The translations under genes were made by a program, and so were the position numbers. From the NCBI GenBank assembly GCA_938010435.1, contig CALLUS010000014.1, positions 62,001-126,000 on the forward strand: DNA of 64,000 bases, given 5' to 3'. Origin of the DNA: an uncultured Rhizobiaceae group bacterium (GTDB taxonomy: Bacteria > Pseudomonadota > Alphaproteobacteria > Rhizobiales > Rhizobiaceae). This document shows, piece after piece, positions 54,579-63,292 of the stretch. Below the pieces are notes generated by a model, which ran no database searches, was not told the DNA's origin, and was given only the letters and a program-made list of their open reading frames with translations. How positions within the stretch are numbered: position 1 is the stretch's first letter; each line of letters starts with the position of its first letter.

Positions 54579-55405
54579 ACGGCATCCCAATCCGGTGAGA
54601 ATTCAAAATCACAGATCCGAGTGTGTTTTTGGGTCAACTCTGTGATGGCCTCCATCTGGTCGCCTGACAATTCAAAGTCGAAGATATCGATATTTTCTGC
54701 CAGTCGCGCTGGCGTCGCGGTCTTGGGAATAGCGCCTGCTCCGTTATGCTGAACATGCCAACGCAGCACAACTTGTGCAGCTGTCTTGCCACATGCTTTT
54801 GCAGTTTCAACCAATATCGGTTCATTCATCAATGGGCGGCCTTGATACAGTGGGCAATAGGCCATCAAAGCTACGCCGTGTTTTGCACAAGCCACTCTTA
54901 TTTTGCTTTGATCCAAATAAGGGTGGTTCTCAACTTGATTACAAGCGATGGGCCTCTCAGACGCAGTCACCATTTCATACAGAAGCGGAACCGTGAAGTT
55001 AGACACGCCAATATTGCGCGCCCATCCCCGCTCGGCGGCCTCGTTCAACAGCTTCGCCCAATCAGAAACCGCATTTACTTTTGGCGGCCAGTGGATGAGC
55101 AAGAGATCGACATAATCCGTTCCCAACCGTTCAAGGCTTCCGGCAACCGTTTTGATAAAACTGTCTTCGGTAATATCGGTCGGCCAGACTTTCGTTGTGA
55201 GAAAAATATCTTCACGTGGAGCACCAGATACTTTGATTCCCTGCCCGACAGCTGTTTCATTCTCATACATCACCGCCGTATCGATATGACGGTAACCTGT
55301 CTCCAGCGCAGTCTTTACAATGTTCGTGCATTCTTCATCGCGCATCTGCCAAGTGCCCAGTCCAAGTGCCGGAATCTTGGCTCCGTTTGCTTCAAGAGTT
55401 TTCAT
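54575..55405 (-). CDS. Aldo/keto reductase
   Basis: A 276-residue NADPH-dependent reductase with the AKR tetrad: Asp and Tyr in HIDTAVMYENE, Lys in FLTTKVWP and His in LLLIHWPP. IPKTATPARLAENIDIFDF near the C-terminus contacts NADPH. The ATG at 55405 follows GGA at a normal distance; upstream codons are not AKR-like. Substrate is probably a small aldehyde or keto acid such as a glyoxal, as in the 2,5-diketogluconate reductase branch. Confidence 0.9.
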   Translation of the reverse strand: MKTLEANGAKIPALGLGTWQMRDEECTNIVKTALETGYRHIDTAVMYENETAVGQGIKVSGAPREDIFLTTKVWPTDITEDSFIKTVAGSLERLGTDYVDLLLIHWPPKVNAVSDWAKLLNEAAERGWARNIGVSNFTVPLLYEMVTASERPIACNQVENHPYLDQSKIRVACAKHGVALMAYCPLYQGRPLMNEPILVETAKACGKTAAQVVLRWHVQHNGAGAIPKTATPARLAENIDIFDFELSGDQMEAITELTQKHTRICDFEFSPDWDAV

Positions 55406-55477
55406 AACAATATCCATTTCATGAGACGCGCTTGCAGTGTTAATAGACAACATGCGGTGTCAGCAAGCGAGAGCCAA

Positions 55478-56428
55478 ATGAAAAATGATCCTATAAAAAT
55501 GGGACGCATCAGCACCATTGATACCGCTCGGGGCATCGCTCTTGTGGCAATGACCATTTACCACTTCACTTGGGATTTGGAATTCTTCGGTTGGATACTA
55601 CCTAGCACAACATTGCAGTATGGTTGGGTATGGTTCGCCCGTTGCATCGCTTCCAGTTTCATTTTCCTAGTCGGTGTCAGTTTAGTGTTGGCTCACAAGG
55701 ACGAAATAAAGTGGCGTTCCTTTGCAAAACGCTTGGCAATGGTCATCATTGCGGCTGCGGTGATATCAATCGTAACTTTGTTGACAGTGCCCGGAGGATT
55801 CATATTCTTCGGCATTCTACATGGCATCGCTCTGTTCAGTCTGCTGGGTATCTTCTTCGTTTGCTTTCATTGGGCGATACCGCTGATCGCCGGTATATTG
55901 GTTCTTGTCATTGAAAAAACCGTTTCAGCTGAATTGTTTTCCAAGCCTGTATTCTGGTGGGTCGGGTTGGCACCAAGCGACCCGCCTTCCAACGATTACG
56001 TTCCACTATTTCCATGGTTCGCAGCGGCATTATTTGGCATTGCTGTCACAAAATTTGCGCTTCAAAAAGATTGGCTTGCTCAACTAACAAAATGGAAAAC
56101 GCCCGCTACATTGGAAAAACCTCTTAGCTTTATCGGGCGACATTCCCTCGTCTACTATCTCGTCCATCAACCAATACTGATGGGAATGATTTGGTGCTTT
56201 ACGGCTCTTGTTGGTCCGCCAGATCCCACACCCGCATTTCTCAACATGTGCGAACGCCAATGCGTCATCAACAATGACAAAACCTACTGCACATCCTATT
56301 GCAGTTGCGTTACCGAAGGTTTCAAGAGTGGCAAAGTTTTCCAGCCATTTTTGGAAGGCCGGGCGACCATAGAAAACAACGAAACCATTGGGTCTGTGAT
56401 CAGTCTGTGCAGTACGGAACAAAAATGA
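55478..56428 (+). CDS. DUF1624/HGSNAT-type membrane protein (acyltransferase-like)
   Basis: The 316 residues begin ISTIDTARGIALVAMTIYHF, the hallmark of heparan-alpha-glucosaminide N-acetyltransferase-type proteins, and have about eight membrane helices with GRHSLVYYLVHQPI near 225. The C-terminal region has an unusual cysteine cluster (NMCERQCVINNDKTYCTSYC). Family members may acylate sugars from the periplasmic side. The frame stays open far upstream, but that part runs antisense through the aldo/keto reductase and is not protein-like; ATG 55478 is the natural start. Confidence 0.83.
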   Translation: MKNDPIKMGRISTIDTARGIALVAMTIYHFTWDLEFFGWILPSTTLQYGWVWFARCIASSFIFLVGVSLVLAHKDEIKWRSFAKRLAMVIIAAAVISIVTLLTVPGGFIFFGILHGIALFSLLGIFFVCFHWAIPLIAGILVLVIEKTVSAELFSKPVFWWVGLAPSDPPSNDYVPLFPWFAAALFGIAVTKFALQKDWLAQLTKWKTPATLEKPLSFIGRHSLVYYLVHQPILMGMIWCFTALVGPPDPTPAFLNMCERQCVINNDKTYCTSYCSCVTEGFKSGKVFQPFLEGRATIENNETIGSVISLCSTEQK

Positions 56429-56430
56429 TC

Positions 56431-57243
56431 TTAGATATGGAAATCCGGCACAGGGTGAATGTTGAACACGTTTAACGGAATAAGCTTTGACTGCACTTTT
56501 GAAGCTTGACGCTGCCTCGGTGTTTCAATGAAAATCTCATTATCAAACCACGTCCAGTCATCTGCCCATGTCCAGCAACCTGCTTGCTTATAAACATCGG
56601 CCACTTGATCGGAATATGCTTTATCCACGGGCAATTGAATCGTCTCAGGATTGGTTGCACCAAAATAAGTCATCGCCAATGGTAAGGACCGTTCCGTGCA
56701 ATAGTTACTCATCCACAATTTGAAACCAATCTCCTCGCGCAAGCGCTCCAACACGCGAAACACTTGCAGATGGTCTTCATGCCCATACTCACCCCAAGGG
56801 TTGTGACTGAACACATTCATATCGGCAGACAATTGGGGTTTCAGCTTGTCATATAACAGCTGAAAATTAGACTTATAGTGTGCCAATATTCCCATTTTAG
56901 GCGCATCACTTTTACCAGCAATACGCTTTATTCTTTGCTTCAAATCACGACGCTTGTGTTGCAAACCAAGGTCCACGCCAAACTCTGTCAATTTTGGAAA
57001 TTGCCAATTGGCCAATCCATACGTCGCCGCTTCTGCTATCGCCAAAGTGGATACATTGCCGTGCGGAAATTGGGCCACAACTTGACGCCTAGCTTCACCA
57101 ATCGACGGATCAGGCCAATAGTCTTCAAACACCATCACAATGCGATCAACATCTTTGAGAATTGAACCAAACCAAAGCAACTCATCGTCGGGGTGTGCGG
57201 CAACGATCACAGAATTCTTGAGAAAATCAGATTTAAGGGTCAC
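56431..57243 (-). CDS. PIG-L family deacetylase
   Basis: The 270-residue protein has the metal-binding AAHPDDELLWFG near the N-terminus and the second metal-site histidine in GEYGHEDHLQVF. PIG-L enzymes remove acetyl groups from N-acetylglucosamine-containing lipids, mycothiol or bacillithiol precursors, or polysaccharides. It starts with GTG at 57243, overlapping the FemAB-like gene's stop and following GGGGG. The coupling with an acyltransferase suggests a shared modification pathway. Confidence 0.85.
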   Translation of the reverse strand: MTLKSDFLKNSVIVAAHPDDELLWFGSILKDVDRIVMVFEDYWPDPSIGEARRQVVAQFPHGNVSTLAIAEAATYGLANWQFPKLTEFGVDLGLQHKRRDLKQRIKRIAGKSDAPKMGILAHYKSNFQLLYDKLKPQLSADMNVFSHNPWGEYGHEDHLQVFRVLERLREEIGFKLWMSNYCTERSLPLAMTYFGATNPETIQLPVDKAYSDQVADVYKQAGCWTWADDWTWFDNEIFIETPRQRQASKVQSKLIPLNVFNIHPVPDFHI

Positions 57244-58292
57244 GCAATGGCCCCCTGCTTCTTCATTCTGTGCAGAATCAATCGTTTGACCAAAGCCCCT
57301 TTCCACCCTTTTGAAACACACAACATCGACATAGGTGTTGCTGTGGTTCCAAACTGATATTTGAAATTTTCATCTCCAATAGTAAAATCGAAATTGTTGC
57401 CACCCCGCGACATCCAATCTTCGATCAGCCAAGAGTACAATTGCAGGCCCGGTGAGTGCCGCCCCGCTTTGTCATAATCGGCACCAATGAGCAGATAAAG
57501 AAAACGTCCCTTGTGAGTGAGACCGAAGACAACACCTACGGTGTCAGAATCCGAAGTCACTTTCCAAGTTTCAGCAGCATCGGTGTTGGCACCGTCGGCA
57601 GCCACTTTGCTATAAAAACTTTCAACCGTATCCGTTTGAATCGGATCGTTTTCAAAACGCCCTTCCCGCAGTCGTGTGAGTTCAGCAATTGCGTTCGTTA
57701 CGTCCTTAGGATCAGCCAACCGTTCTAAATTGACGTCATGCTGCTTTTTCCAACGTTTGCCTTTACGTTTAATTTGCCCGTTCAATTTCGGATCAATATT
57801 TGCAACGCGCCAATCATCAAATGGTGGTGCAAGATCAACACCGTGAGCAGAAAACTCAAGTGTCATCACATCATGCGGAAAGAGAACCTGCCAACACCCC
57901 ACATGTTCTTCACGTACTGGTTTAATCCGCAGAACATCGTAATGTCCCAACGCGTCTTCAAACCGCTTGCGCAATGAACACTCACTGCCCAACTGTCTGC
58001 GCAGCTCTTTATCCAACACAGGCGCGGCATAATCACTTACACCCAAATCCGCACTTTCAAGAAAACGCACTCCCATTTTTTGTCGGGAAATCATAGGAAC
58101 CACACCACGCAGCTTGCCATCCTTGCGGAATGTTACGACACACGGCAATGCGCCGAAGGTTTGCGGCATCAACTTGTAAAAATTATCCAGCCAAACAGGA
58201 CATTGAAACGCACTCGCGCGCGCACGCGAAAACACATCCGCGTACTCTTCAGCACTAAAATCGAAATTATTCTCTAGTTTTATATCAAACAT
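57240..58292 (-). CDS. GNAT/FemAB-like (BioF2 type) N-acyltransferase
   Basis: About 350 residues with the double-GNAT pattern of CelD/BioF2-type enzymes from polysaccharide loci: CPVWLDNFYKLMPQTFGALP, LKLNGQIKRKGKRWKK-type basic stretch (KLNGQIKRKGKRWKK), LREGRFEND and a C-terminal SPGLQLYSWLIEDWM with FDFTIGDENFKYQFG. The ATG at 58292 follows GGGGGGAAG and is preferred over one 28 codons upstream. It heads a two-gene operon with the PIG-L deacetylase. Acceptor is unknown. Confidence 0.82.
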   Translation of the reverse strand: MFDIKLENNFDFSAEEYADVFSRARASAFQCPVWLDNFYKLMPQTFGALPCVVTFRKDGKLRGVVPMISRQKMGVRFLESADLGVSDYAAPVLDKELRRQLGSECSLRKRFEDALGHYDVLRIKPVREEHVGCWQVLFPHDVMTLEFSAHGVDLAPPFDDWRVANIDPKLNGQIKRKGKRWKKQHDVNLERLADPKDVTNAIAELTRLREGRFENDPIQTDTVESFYSKVAADGANTDAAETWKVTSDSDTVGVVFGLTHKGRFLYLLIGADYDKAGRHSPGLQLYSWLIEDWMSRGGNNFDFTIGDENFKYQFGTTATPMSMLCVSKGWKGALVKRLILHRMKKQGAIA

Positions 58293-58489
58293 CACTTCCC
58301 CCCGGGGAGTTTGTGATACCAGATGAAAGTTTTCGACCAATGAACCATTTTCAAAAATTGTTTCAGTAGTTAACAATTTGTATGAATGTTCCGTACTGAA
58401 ATTCAGCGCCTATATTCGGGAATTAAATCAAAGGTCTGGTGGAGCGATAAATAGAACGTTAATGATTGCACCAGATCAGGAGTGTTCAA

Positions 58490-58966
58490 ATGTCAGATAT
58501 CAAAGCCAGCCCAAACAAATACCCCTTGCCACCACTTCTCACCGTGGCCACGCTCATTACATGCTATTTGCTGGACAAATATCTACCAATCGGTTGGGAA
58601 CCTGAAAAAGTGACGCCCTTCATGCGCGGTTCTGGCTACCTCGTGATTGCCATTGCTCTTTTGATTGATATTTGGGCCTTCCTGACATTTCGTAAGAACA
58701 ACGCAAATATGATGCCACACAAAGCTGCATCCCAACTGCTTTTGACCGGACCATTCGCCTATTCCCGCAATCCTATTTATTTTGCGAACGTACTTCTCAC
58801 AATCGGATGCGCTTATGCATTGGGCAGTAGATGGTTTTTGATAGGTGCTCTTGTTTTATTTGTGTTGCTGAGCGAACTCGCCATTAAACGCGAGGAGAAA
58901 CACATGGAAGAAAACTTTAGTAACCATTGGCGCGACTACTGCAAAGCTGTCCGTCGCTGGATCTAA
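58490..58966 (+). CDS. Isoprenylcysteine carboxyl methyltransferase-family membrane protein
   Basis: The 158 residues have four membrane segments and the ICMT/PEMT-like signature GPFAYSRNPIYFANVLL, then REEKHMEENFSNHWRDYC. Bacterial members are often called NnrU- or Ste14-like and their substrates are mostly unknown. ATG 58490 follows AGGAG by seven bases. It is divergent from the FemAB-like gene. Confidence 0.85.
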   Translation: MSDIKASPNKYPLPPLLTVATLITCYLLDKYLPIGWEPEKVTPFMRGSGYLVIAIALLIDIWAFLTFRKNNANMMPHKAASQLLLTGPFAYSRNPIYFANVLLTIGCAYALGSRWFLIGALVLFVLLSELAIKREEKHMEENFSNHWRDYCKAVRRWI

Positions 58967-59171
58967 AATGTTTTGCGTTAATTGAGATTCAGCCAGTGCC
59001 ACAAAATGCGCAACCTTGGCCCAATTTGTGGTTTCAATTAAACGCAAAACGCTCTGATTGACGTGCAATAAATTTCGCGTCATATTAACAATATGGGGAC
59101 AGCGCTCGCCCCGTGAGGCCAAGGCTCAAGTTGCGCATCCGAACACATTCAAAGAATTGCAAGGATGCATC

Positions 59172-59981
59172 ATGCCGTCTCCAAACCAAATTACTGTTTC
59201 ACAATTATCCCGCCTTATCGGCACACCAGATTGTCCTGTTCTCATTGATGTTTGCATTGATAAAGACTTCAACGATGACCCGAGACTCATTCCAGGCGCT
59301 TTTCGGCATCCGTTTTCAAAGATAACGGATCTCACACATTCTCTGCTTGACCAGCGCACAGTGATCATTTGCCAAAAAGGCAAGAAACTGAGTGCTGGCG
59401 CCGCTGCAATTTTGAGAACCCAAGGAGTGAACGCGGAATATCTTGAAGGCGGTAATTTCGCATGGCGCGATGCCGAATTGCCATTTCTTCCCGCCACTGC
59501 TCTGCCTGCTCGAGATCAAACAGGTTCTATGCTTTTCGTAACCCGTCATAGACCGAAAATAGACCGGATCGCCTGCCCTTGGCTCATTCGACGGTTTGTT
59601 GATCCAACAGCACAATTCTTGTTCGTGGCTCCTGCTGAAGTAGAATCTGTCGCGGAAAAGTTCAACGCAACACCATTCGACATTGAAGGCGTTCATTGGA
59701 GTCATCGTGGGGAGAAATGCACCTTCGATACGATGATTGAAGAATGGAATTTGCGAACGACTGCGCTTGATAAAGTCGCCGACATCGTGCGTGGTGCCGA
59801 TACAAACCGACACGACCTTACACCTGAAGCAGCAGGATTGATGGCCATCTCGATTGGACTGTCACGCATGTATCGCAATGATCTAAAACAACTCGAAGCT
59901 GGCATGAGTATATATGACGCGCTCTATCGGTGGGCCCGCGATGCACAAGACGAAACACACGATTGGCCGGCTTCAAAGTGA
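59172..59981 (+). CDS. chrB: Rhodanese-ChrB fusion, chromate resistance protein
   Basis: The 269-residue protein joins an N-terminal rhodanese domain (about 8-105, active loop IICQKGKKLSAGAA) to a ChrB C-terminal domain (RHRPKIDRIACPWLIRRFVD, HWSHRGEKCTFDTMIEEW). ChrB proteins regulate or support ChrA-mediated chromate export; the usual N-terminal ChrB regulator domain is replaced here, so a sensing or enzymatic role is more likely than DNA binding. ATG 59172 follows AAGGA. The chrA gene starts eight bases later. About 200 bases upstream hold no gene. Confidence 0.87.
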   Translation: MPSPNQITVSQLSRLIGTPDCPVLIDVCIDKDFNDDPRLIPGAFRHPFSKITDLTHSLLDQRTVIICQKGKKLSAGAAAILRTQGVNAEYLEGGNFAWRDAELPFLPATALPARDQTGSMLFVTRHRPKIDRIACPWLIRRFVDPTAQFLFVAPAEVESVAEKFNATPFDIEGVHWSHRGEKCTFDTMIEEWNLRTTALDKVADIVRGADTNRHDLTPEAAGLMAISIGLSRMYRNDLKQLEAGMSIYDALYRWARDAQDETHDWPASK

Positions 59982-59989
59982 ATATCAAA

Positions 59990-61258
59990 ATGAGTGCTGA
60001 TACACCTTCAATTGCGCAAGCTACAAAAGTGTGGGCAAAAGTTGGCGTGTTGTCGTTCGGCGGGCCAGCTGCGCAAATTTCACTCATGCACCGCGAAGTT
60101 GTTGATGATCGCAAATGGTTGTCTGAACAGCAGTTTCTGAATGCATTGTCTTTCTGCATGTTACTGCCCGGCCCTGAAGCCATGCAGTTGGCAACTTATG
60201 CTGGCTGGCGCCTTCACGGCGTTTTGGGAGGCTTAATCGCAGGCCTTCTTTTCGTACTACCAGGTGCGCTGGTTATGCTCGTTCTATCAGCGCTTTATGC
60301 GGCATTTGGCCAAGTGCCTTTGGTGGACGCACTGTTTCTTGGCATCAAAGCGACTGTGGTGATCATCGTTATTGAAGCTCTTTTGAAGGTTTCCAAAAGG
60401 GCGCTCCACAGCAAAGCCCATTGGATCATCGCTGCATTCGCTTTCATCGGGATATTCGCGTTGAAAGTACCTTACCCGTTAATCGTCATTGCGGCGGGTT
60501 TATACGGCTATATCTTCGCCCGAAAACCAGACACAGAAACAATATCCCCGCCACTTCGACAACCGGTTTCAGCAACGTTGAAAACCATTACCCTATGGCT
60601 CGGCATTTGGTTTGCGCCATTACTGGCGCTACGATTTACTTTACCCTCCTCTATCCTCAACGATATTGGCATCTTCTTTTCAAAACTCGCGGTTGTGACC
60701 TTCGGCGGCGCTTATGCGGTGTTGGCCTATATGGGCCAAGACGTGGTGGAGAACTCCGCTTGGTTGACCGCCGGTCAAATGATGGACGGTTTGGGTTTGG
60801 CCGAAACGACCCCCGGTCCTCTCATCTTGGTCACGCAATTTGTGGGGTATATAGCCGCCCATTCAGAAGGTGGGTATTGGCTGGGGATGACAGCTGCTTT
60901 GATTACACTATGGGCGACCTTCGTTCCGTGTTTCCTGTGGATTTTTGTGGGCGCGCCTTACATCGATTGGATTTCAACCCGCCCTCGTTTAAAAGGTGCG
61001 CTGACGGCAATCACCGCTGCCGTCGTGGGCGTTATACTCAACCTGTCCATCTGGTTTGCCCTCCACGTATTTTTCGGCTCAGTGGAAACATTTTCGTGGG
61101 GGTTGATTGAAATGTCATTACCGGACCTCACTACAATCAATTGGCGGGCTGTCATCATTGCAGTTGGCGCAGGTATTGCTTTGCTGAAATTTCACACAAG
61201 CATTGTCAAAGTGCTCTTACCAACAGCACTGGCTGGGTGGTTAACCAGCCTTTTCTAA
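59990..61258 (+). CDS. chrA: Chromate efflux transporter ChrA (two-domain)
   Basis: The 422 residues contain both CHR repeats: VGVLSFGGPAAQISLMHREV with LLPGPEAMQLATYAGW in the first half, and LAVVTFGGAYAVLAYMGQDV with ETTPGPLILVTQFVGY in the second. These are the standard long-chain ChrA features; the protein exports chromate by proton exchange. ATG 59990 is used, but a GTG at 59978 overlapping the chrB stop is an equal alternative. It is convergent with the MerR gene, two bases apart. Confidence 0.92.
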   Translation: MSADTPSIAQATKVWAKVGVLSFGGPAAQISLMHREVVDDRKWLSEQQFLNALSFCMLLPGPEAMQLATYAGWRLHGVLGGLIAGLLFVLPGALVMLVLSALYAAFGQVPLVDALFLGIKATVVIIVIEALLKVSKRALHSKAHWIIAAFAFIGIFALKVPYPLIVIAAGLYGYIFARKPDTETISPPLRQPVSATLKTITLWLGIWFAPLLALRFTLPSSILNDIGIFFSKLAVVTFGGAYAVLAYMGQDVVENSAWLTAGQMMDGLGLAETTPGPLILVTQFVGYIAAHSEGGYWLGMTAALITLWATFVPCFLWIFVGAPYIDWISTRPRLKGALTAITAAVVGVILNLSIWFALHVFFGSVETFSWGLIEMSLPDLTTINWRAVIIAVGAGIALLKFHTSIVKVLLPTALAGWLTSLF

Positions 61259-61260
61259 AC

Positions 61261-61647
61261 TTACTGGCTAACCCGCAATTCAGCCAAACGTTCAATGCAG
61301 TTTTCTTCTGCGCCATCCATTTCACGCATCGTATCATCGATGTCTTGGCGCTTTTGTTCAAGTTCTTTGCGCTTTTGATTGATGCGCTCGATCATCAATT
61401 TGATCTGCCCCTCTTCACCAGAGGGCGCTTTATAAACTTCAATTATTTCACGAATTTCCGCGATGGAAAAACCAAGTCGTTTGCCGCGCAAAATCTGTTT
61501 CAACAACACCCTATCAGAAGGACGGAAAAGCCGTGTCCGCCCACGACGCACAGGTTTGATGAGTTCTTCATCTTCGTAAAATCGGATCGTGCGAGTGGAT
61601 ACGCCGAACTCTTTAGTAAGCTCCGTAATCGTATAAAATTCTCGCAT
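61261..61647 (-). CDS. MerR family regulator, LiuR-like
   Basis: The 128-residue protein has the N-terminal winged helix ITELTKEFGVSTRTIRFYED and RGRTRLFRPSDRVLLKQIL, then GFSIAEIREIIEVY and a helical dimerisation tail. This pattern resembles LiuR-type regulators of branched-chain amino acid and acyl-CoA catabolism more than metal-sensing MerR proteins; one cysteine occurs in EENCIERL. Its own promoter carries a palindrome in the -35/-10 spacer. It faces chrA but does not share its promoter. Confidence 0.85.
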   Translation of the reverse strand: MREFYTITELTKEFGVSTRTIRFYEDEELIKPVRRGRTRLFRPSDRVLLKQILRGKRLGFSIAEIREIIEVYKAPSGEEGQIKLMIERINQKRKELEQKRQDIDDTMREMDGAEENCIERLAELRVSQ

Positions 61648-61684
61648 ATCAGTCCGACCTACTCACTCTTCCCCATAAGCTAAT

Positions 61685-61713
61685 GTTAGATAATTGATTT
61701 ACGTAAAAGTCAA
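61685..61713 (-). promoter_or_regulatory. MerR-gene promoter with TTTACGTAAA operator
   Basis: On the minus strand TTGACT (61708-61713) and TCTAAC (61685-61690) are 17 bases apart. The perfect palindrome TTTACGTAAA (61698-61707) lies inside the spacer, the usual place for a MerR-family protein. From memory it resembles LiuR sites of the TTGAC-TTTACGTAAA kind. Confidence 0.55.
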
Positions 61714-61758
61714 TAAAATCGCCAAAATGAGGCGACCTATACAGAATGTTTCACCCGC

Positions 61759-63162
61759 TTATATGCCGAACCACCATGCGGCGAGACCAAGAAAAGCGAA
61801 GAATCCAACCACATCTGTTACCGTGGTGACGAACACGCCAGACGCAATTGCAGGATCGATATTGAACTTGTCCAACGCGATAGGGATAAGAATTCCTGAC
61901 GCTGCTGCAAAAACCATATTGATGATCATCGCAATACCAATCACGATCCCCAGCGACGGTTGACCAAACCAAACCAGCGTCACAAAACCGATAATCACCG
62001 CAAACGCCAAACCGTTTAGCAGGCCGACTTGCAGTTCCTTTCGGATCGTGCGCCGCGCATTATACGTGTCAATATCTTTCGTTGCCAAAGCGCGCACGGC
62101 CACGGTCATGGTTTGTGTGCCCGCATTACCGCCCATGGAGGCAACAATAGGCATCAAGATCGCAAGAGCCACCATTTGTTCGATCGTGGCATCAAACATT
62201 CCGATCACCAGTGATGCCAGAATGGCAGTCACCAAATTGATGCCCAACCAAACCATACGCGAACGGGCGATGGAGCGTACGCTGTCAGACAATTCTTCAT
62301 CACCTACACCCGCAAGACGTTTGATGTCCTCAGCCGCTTCTTCTTGAATAACGTCAACCACATCATCAATCGTCAACACACCCACAAGCCGTTCGTTTTC
62401 ATCCACCACAGGCGCCGACAACAAGTCATACTGCTCGAACACTTGTGCAGCTTCTTCTTGGTCCAACACCGCTTCTATCGGGTGGGAATTGGTTTCATGA
62501 ATATCCGCAATCACCACTTCGCGCTTGGCCCGCAACATCGTGTCTAAGGGCAAAACACCTGCCAATTTAAACGTTGGCTCGATGGTGAAAATTTCTGAAA
62601 ACCGCTCCGGCAGATCCTCACCCGCGCGAATATAATCTATCGCCTGCCCGACGGTCCAAAACGGTGGCACCGCGACGAATTCAGTCTGCATCCGTCGTCC
62701 GGCAGTTTCTTCGGGATATTCCAAAGACCGCCGCAGACGTATCCGTTCCTGAAACGGAATTTGCGCCAGAATATCTTCACGGTCTTCAGATCCCAAATCT
62801 TCCAGAATGAAAACCGCATCATCAGAATCCAACCCGCGCACCGCGTCCGCCACTTGGGCGTTAGACATATTATCCACAATGTCGAGGCGGATCGCCTCAT
62901 CCACCTCTGTCAGTGCAGCAAAGTCAAAATCACGCCCGGCAAGTTCCACAATCTTATTACGGTAGTCTTCACCCACCGCTTCAAGAATGTCAGCCATCTC
63001 AGATTCGTGCAGATCACGAACAGACTCCCGAACACCTTCTTCCCATTCAGCCTGAGCGGCTTCTAAAAGAGACGCAACGAATTCAGGCCGCACAACACCT
63101 TCATTGGTGTAAATGCTAGCCGATGCGGCTTTGTCTTCAACGGGTGGCTCAATGTCAGGCAT
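61759..63162 (-). CDS. mgtE: Magnesium transporter
   Basis: The 467-residue channel has an MgtE N-domain (about 30-150), a CBS pair (about 160-285, with LSAPVVDENERLVGVLTIDD) and a five-helix pore domain with MPIVASMGGNAGTQTMTVAV and GVFVTTVTDVVGFFAFLGLA. The N and CBS domains sense cytoplasmic Mg2+ and close the pore. All expected parts are present. It is a single gene, read away from the amidohydrolase. Confidence 0.95.
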   Translation of the reverse strand: MPDIEPPVEDKAASASIYTNEGVVRPEFVASLLEAAQAEWEEGVRESVRDLHESEMADILEAVGEDYRNKIVELAGRDFDFAALTEVDEAIRLDIVDNMSNAQVADAVRGLDSDDAVFILEDLGSEDREDILAQIPFQERIRLRRSLEYPEETAGRRMQTEFVAVPPFWTVGQAIDYIRAGEDLPERFSEIFTIEPTFKLAGVLPLDTMLRAKREVVIADIHETNSHPIEAVLDQEEAAQVFEQYDLLSAPVVDENERLVGVLTIDDVVDVIQEEAAEDIKRLAGVGDEELSDSVRSIARSRMVWLGINLVTAILASLVIGMFDATIEQMVALAILMPIVASMGGNAGTQTMTVAVRALATKDIDTYNARRTIRKELQVGLLNGLAFAVIIGFVTLVWFGQPSLGIVIGIAMIINMVFAAASGILIPIALDKFNIDPAIASGVFVTTVTDVVGFFAFLGLAAWWFGI

Positions 63163-63292
63163 AAAGAGCAGCTACCACACCCCGCTCCTGCTGCCTATAT
63201 TGGAAAGATGATTTCCCTCTGTTTGACGGTTTGGCGGAAACCTTCATAGTTATGTCACCCGCGTGGTCATCCAAATTTCAAGGCAATCCCAA

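Noticed and set aside
53444-54598. Long open frame overlapping the glycosylase and EamA genes in another frame
   Set aside because: It lacks the hydrophobic pattern and motifs of the EamA protein and looks like a shifted shadow of two well-supported genes.
54746-55477. Long open frame continuing upstream of the DUF1624 gene
   Set aside because: It runs antisense to the aldo/keto reductase, is rich in His, Arg and Cys in no recognisable pattern, and the conserved protein starts at 55478.
60421-61110. 229-codon open frame inside chrA
   Set aside because: It is out of frame with both clear CHR domains and Arg/Cys-rich, typical of a shadow frame.
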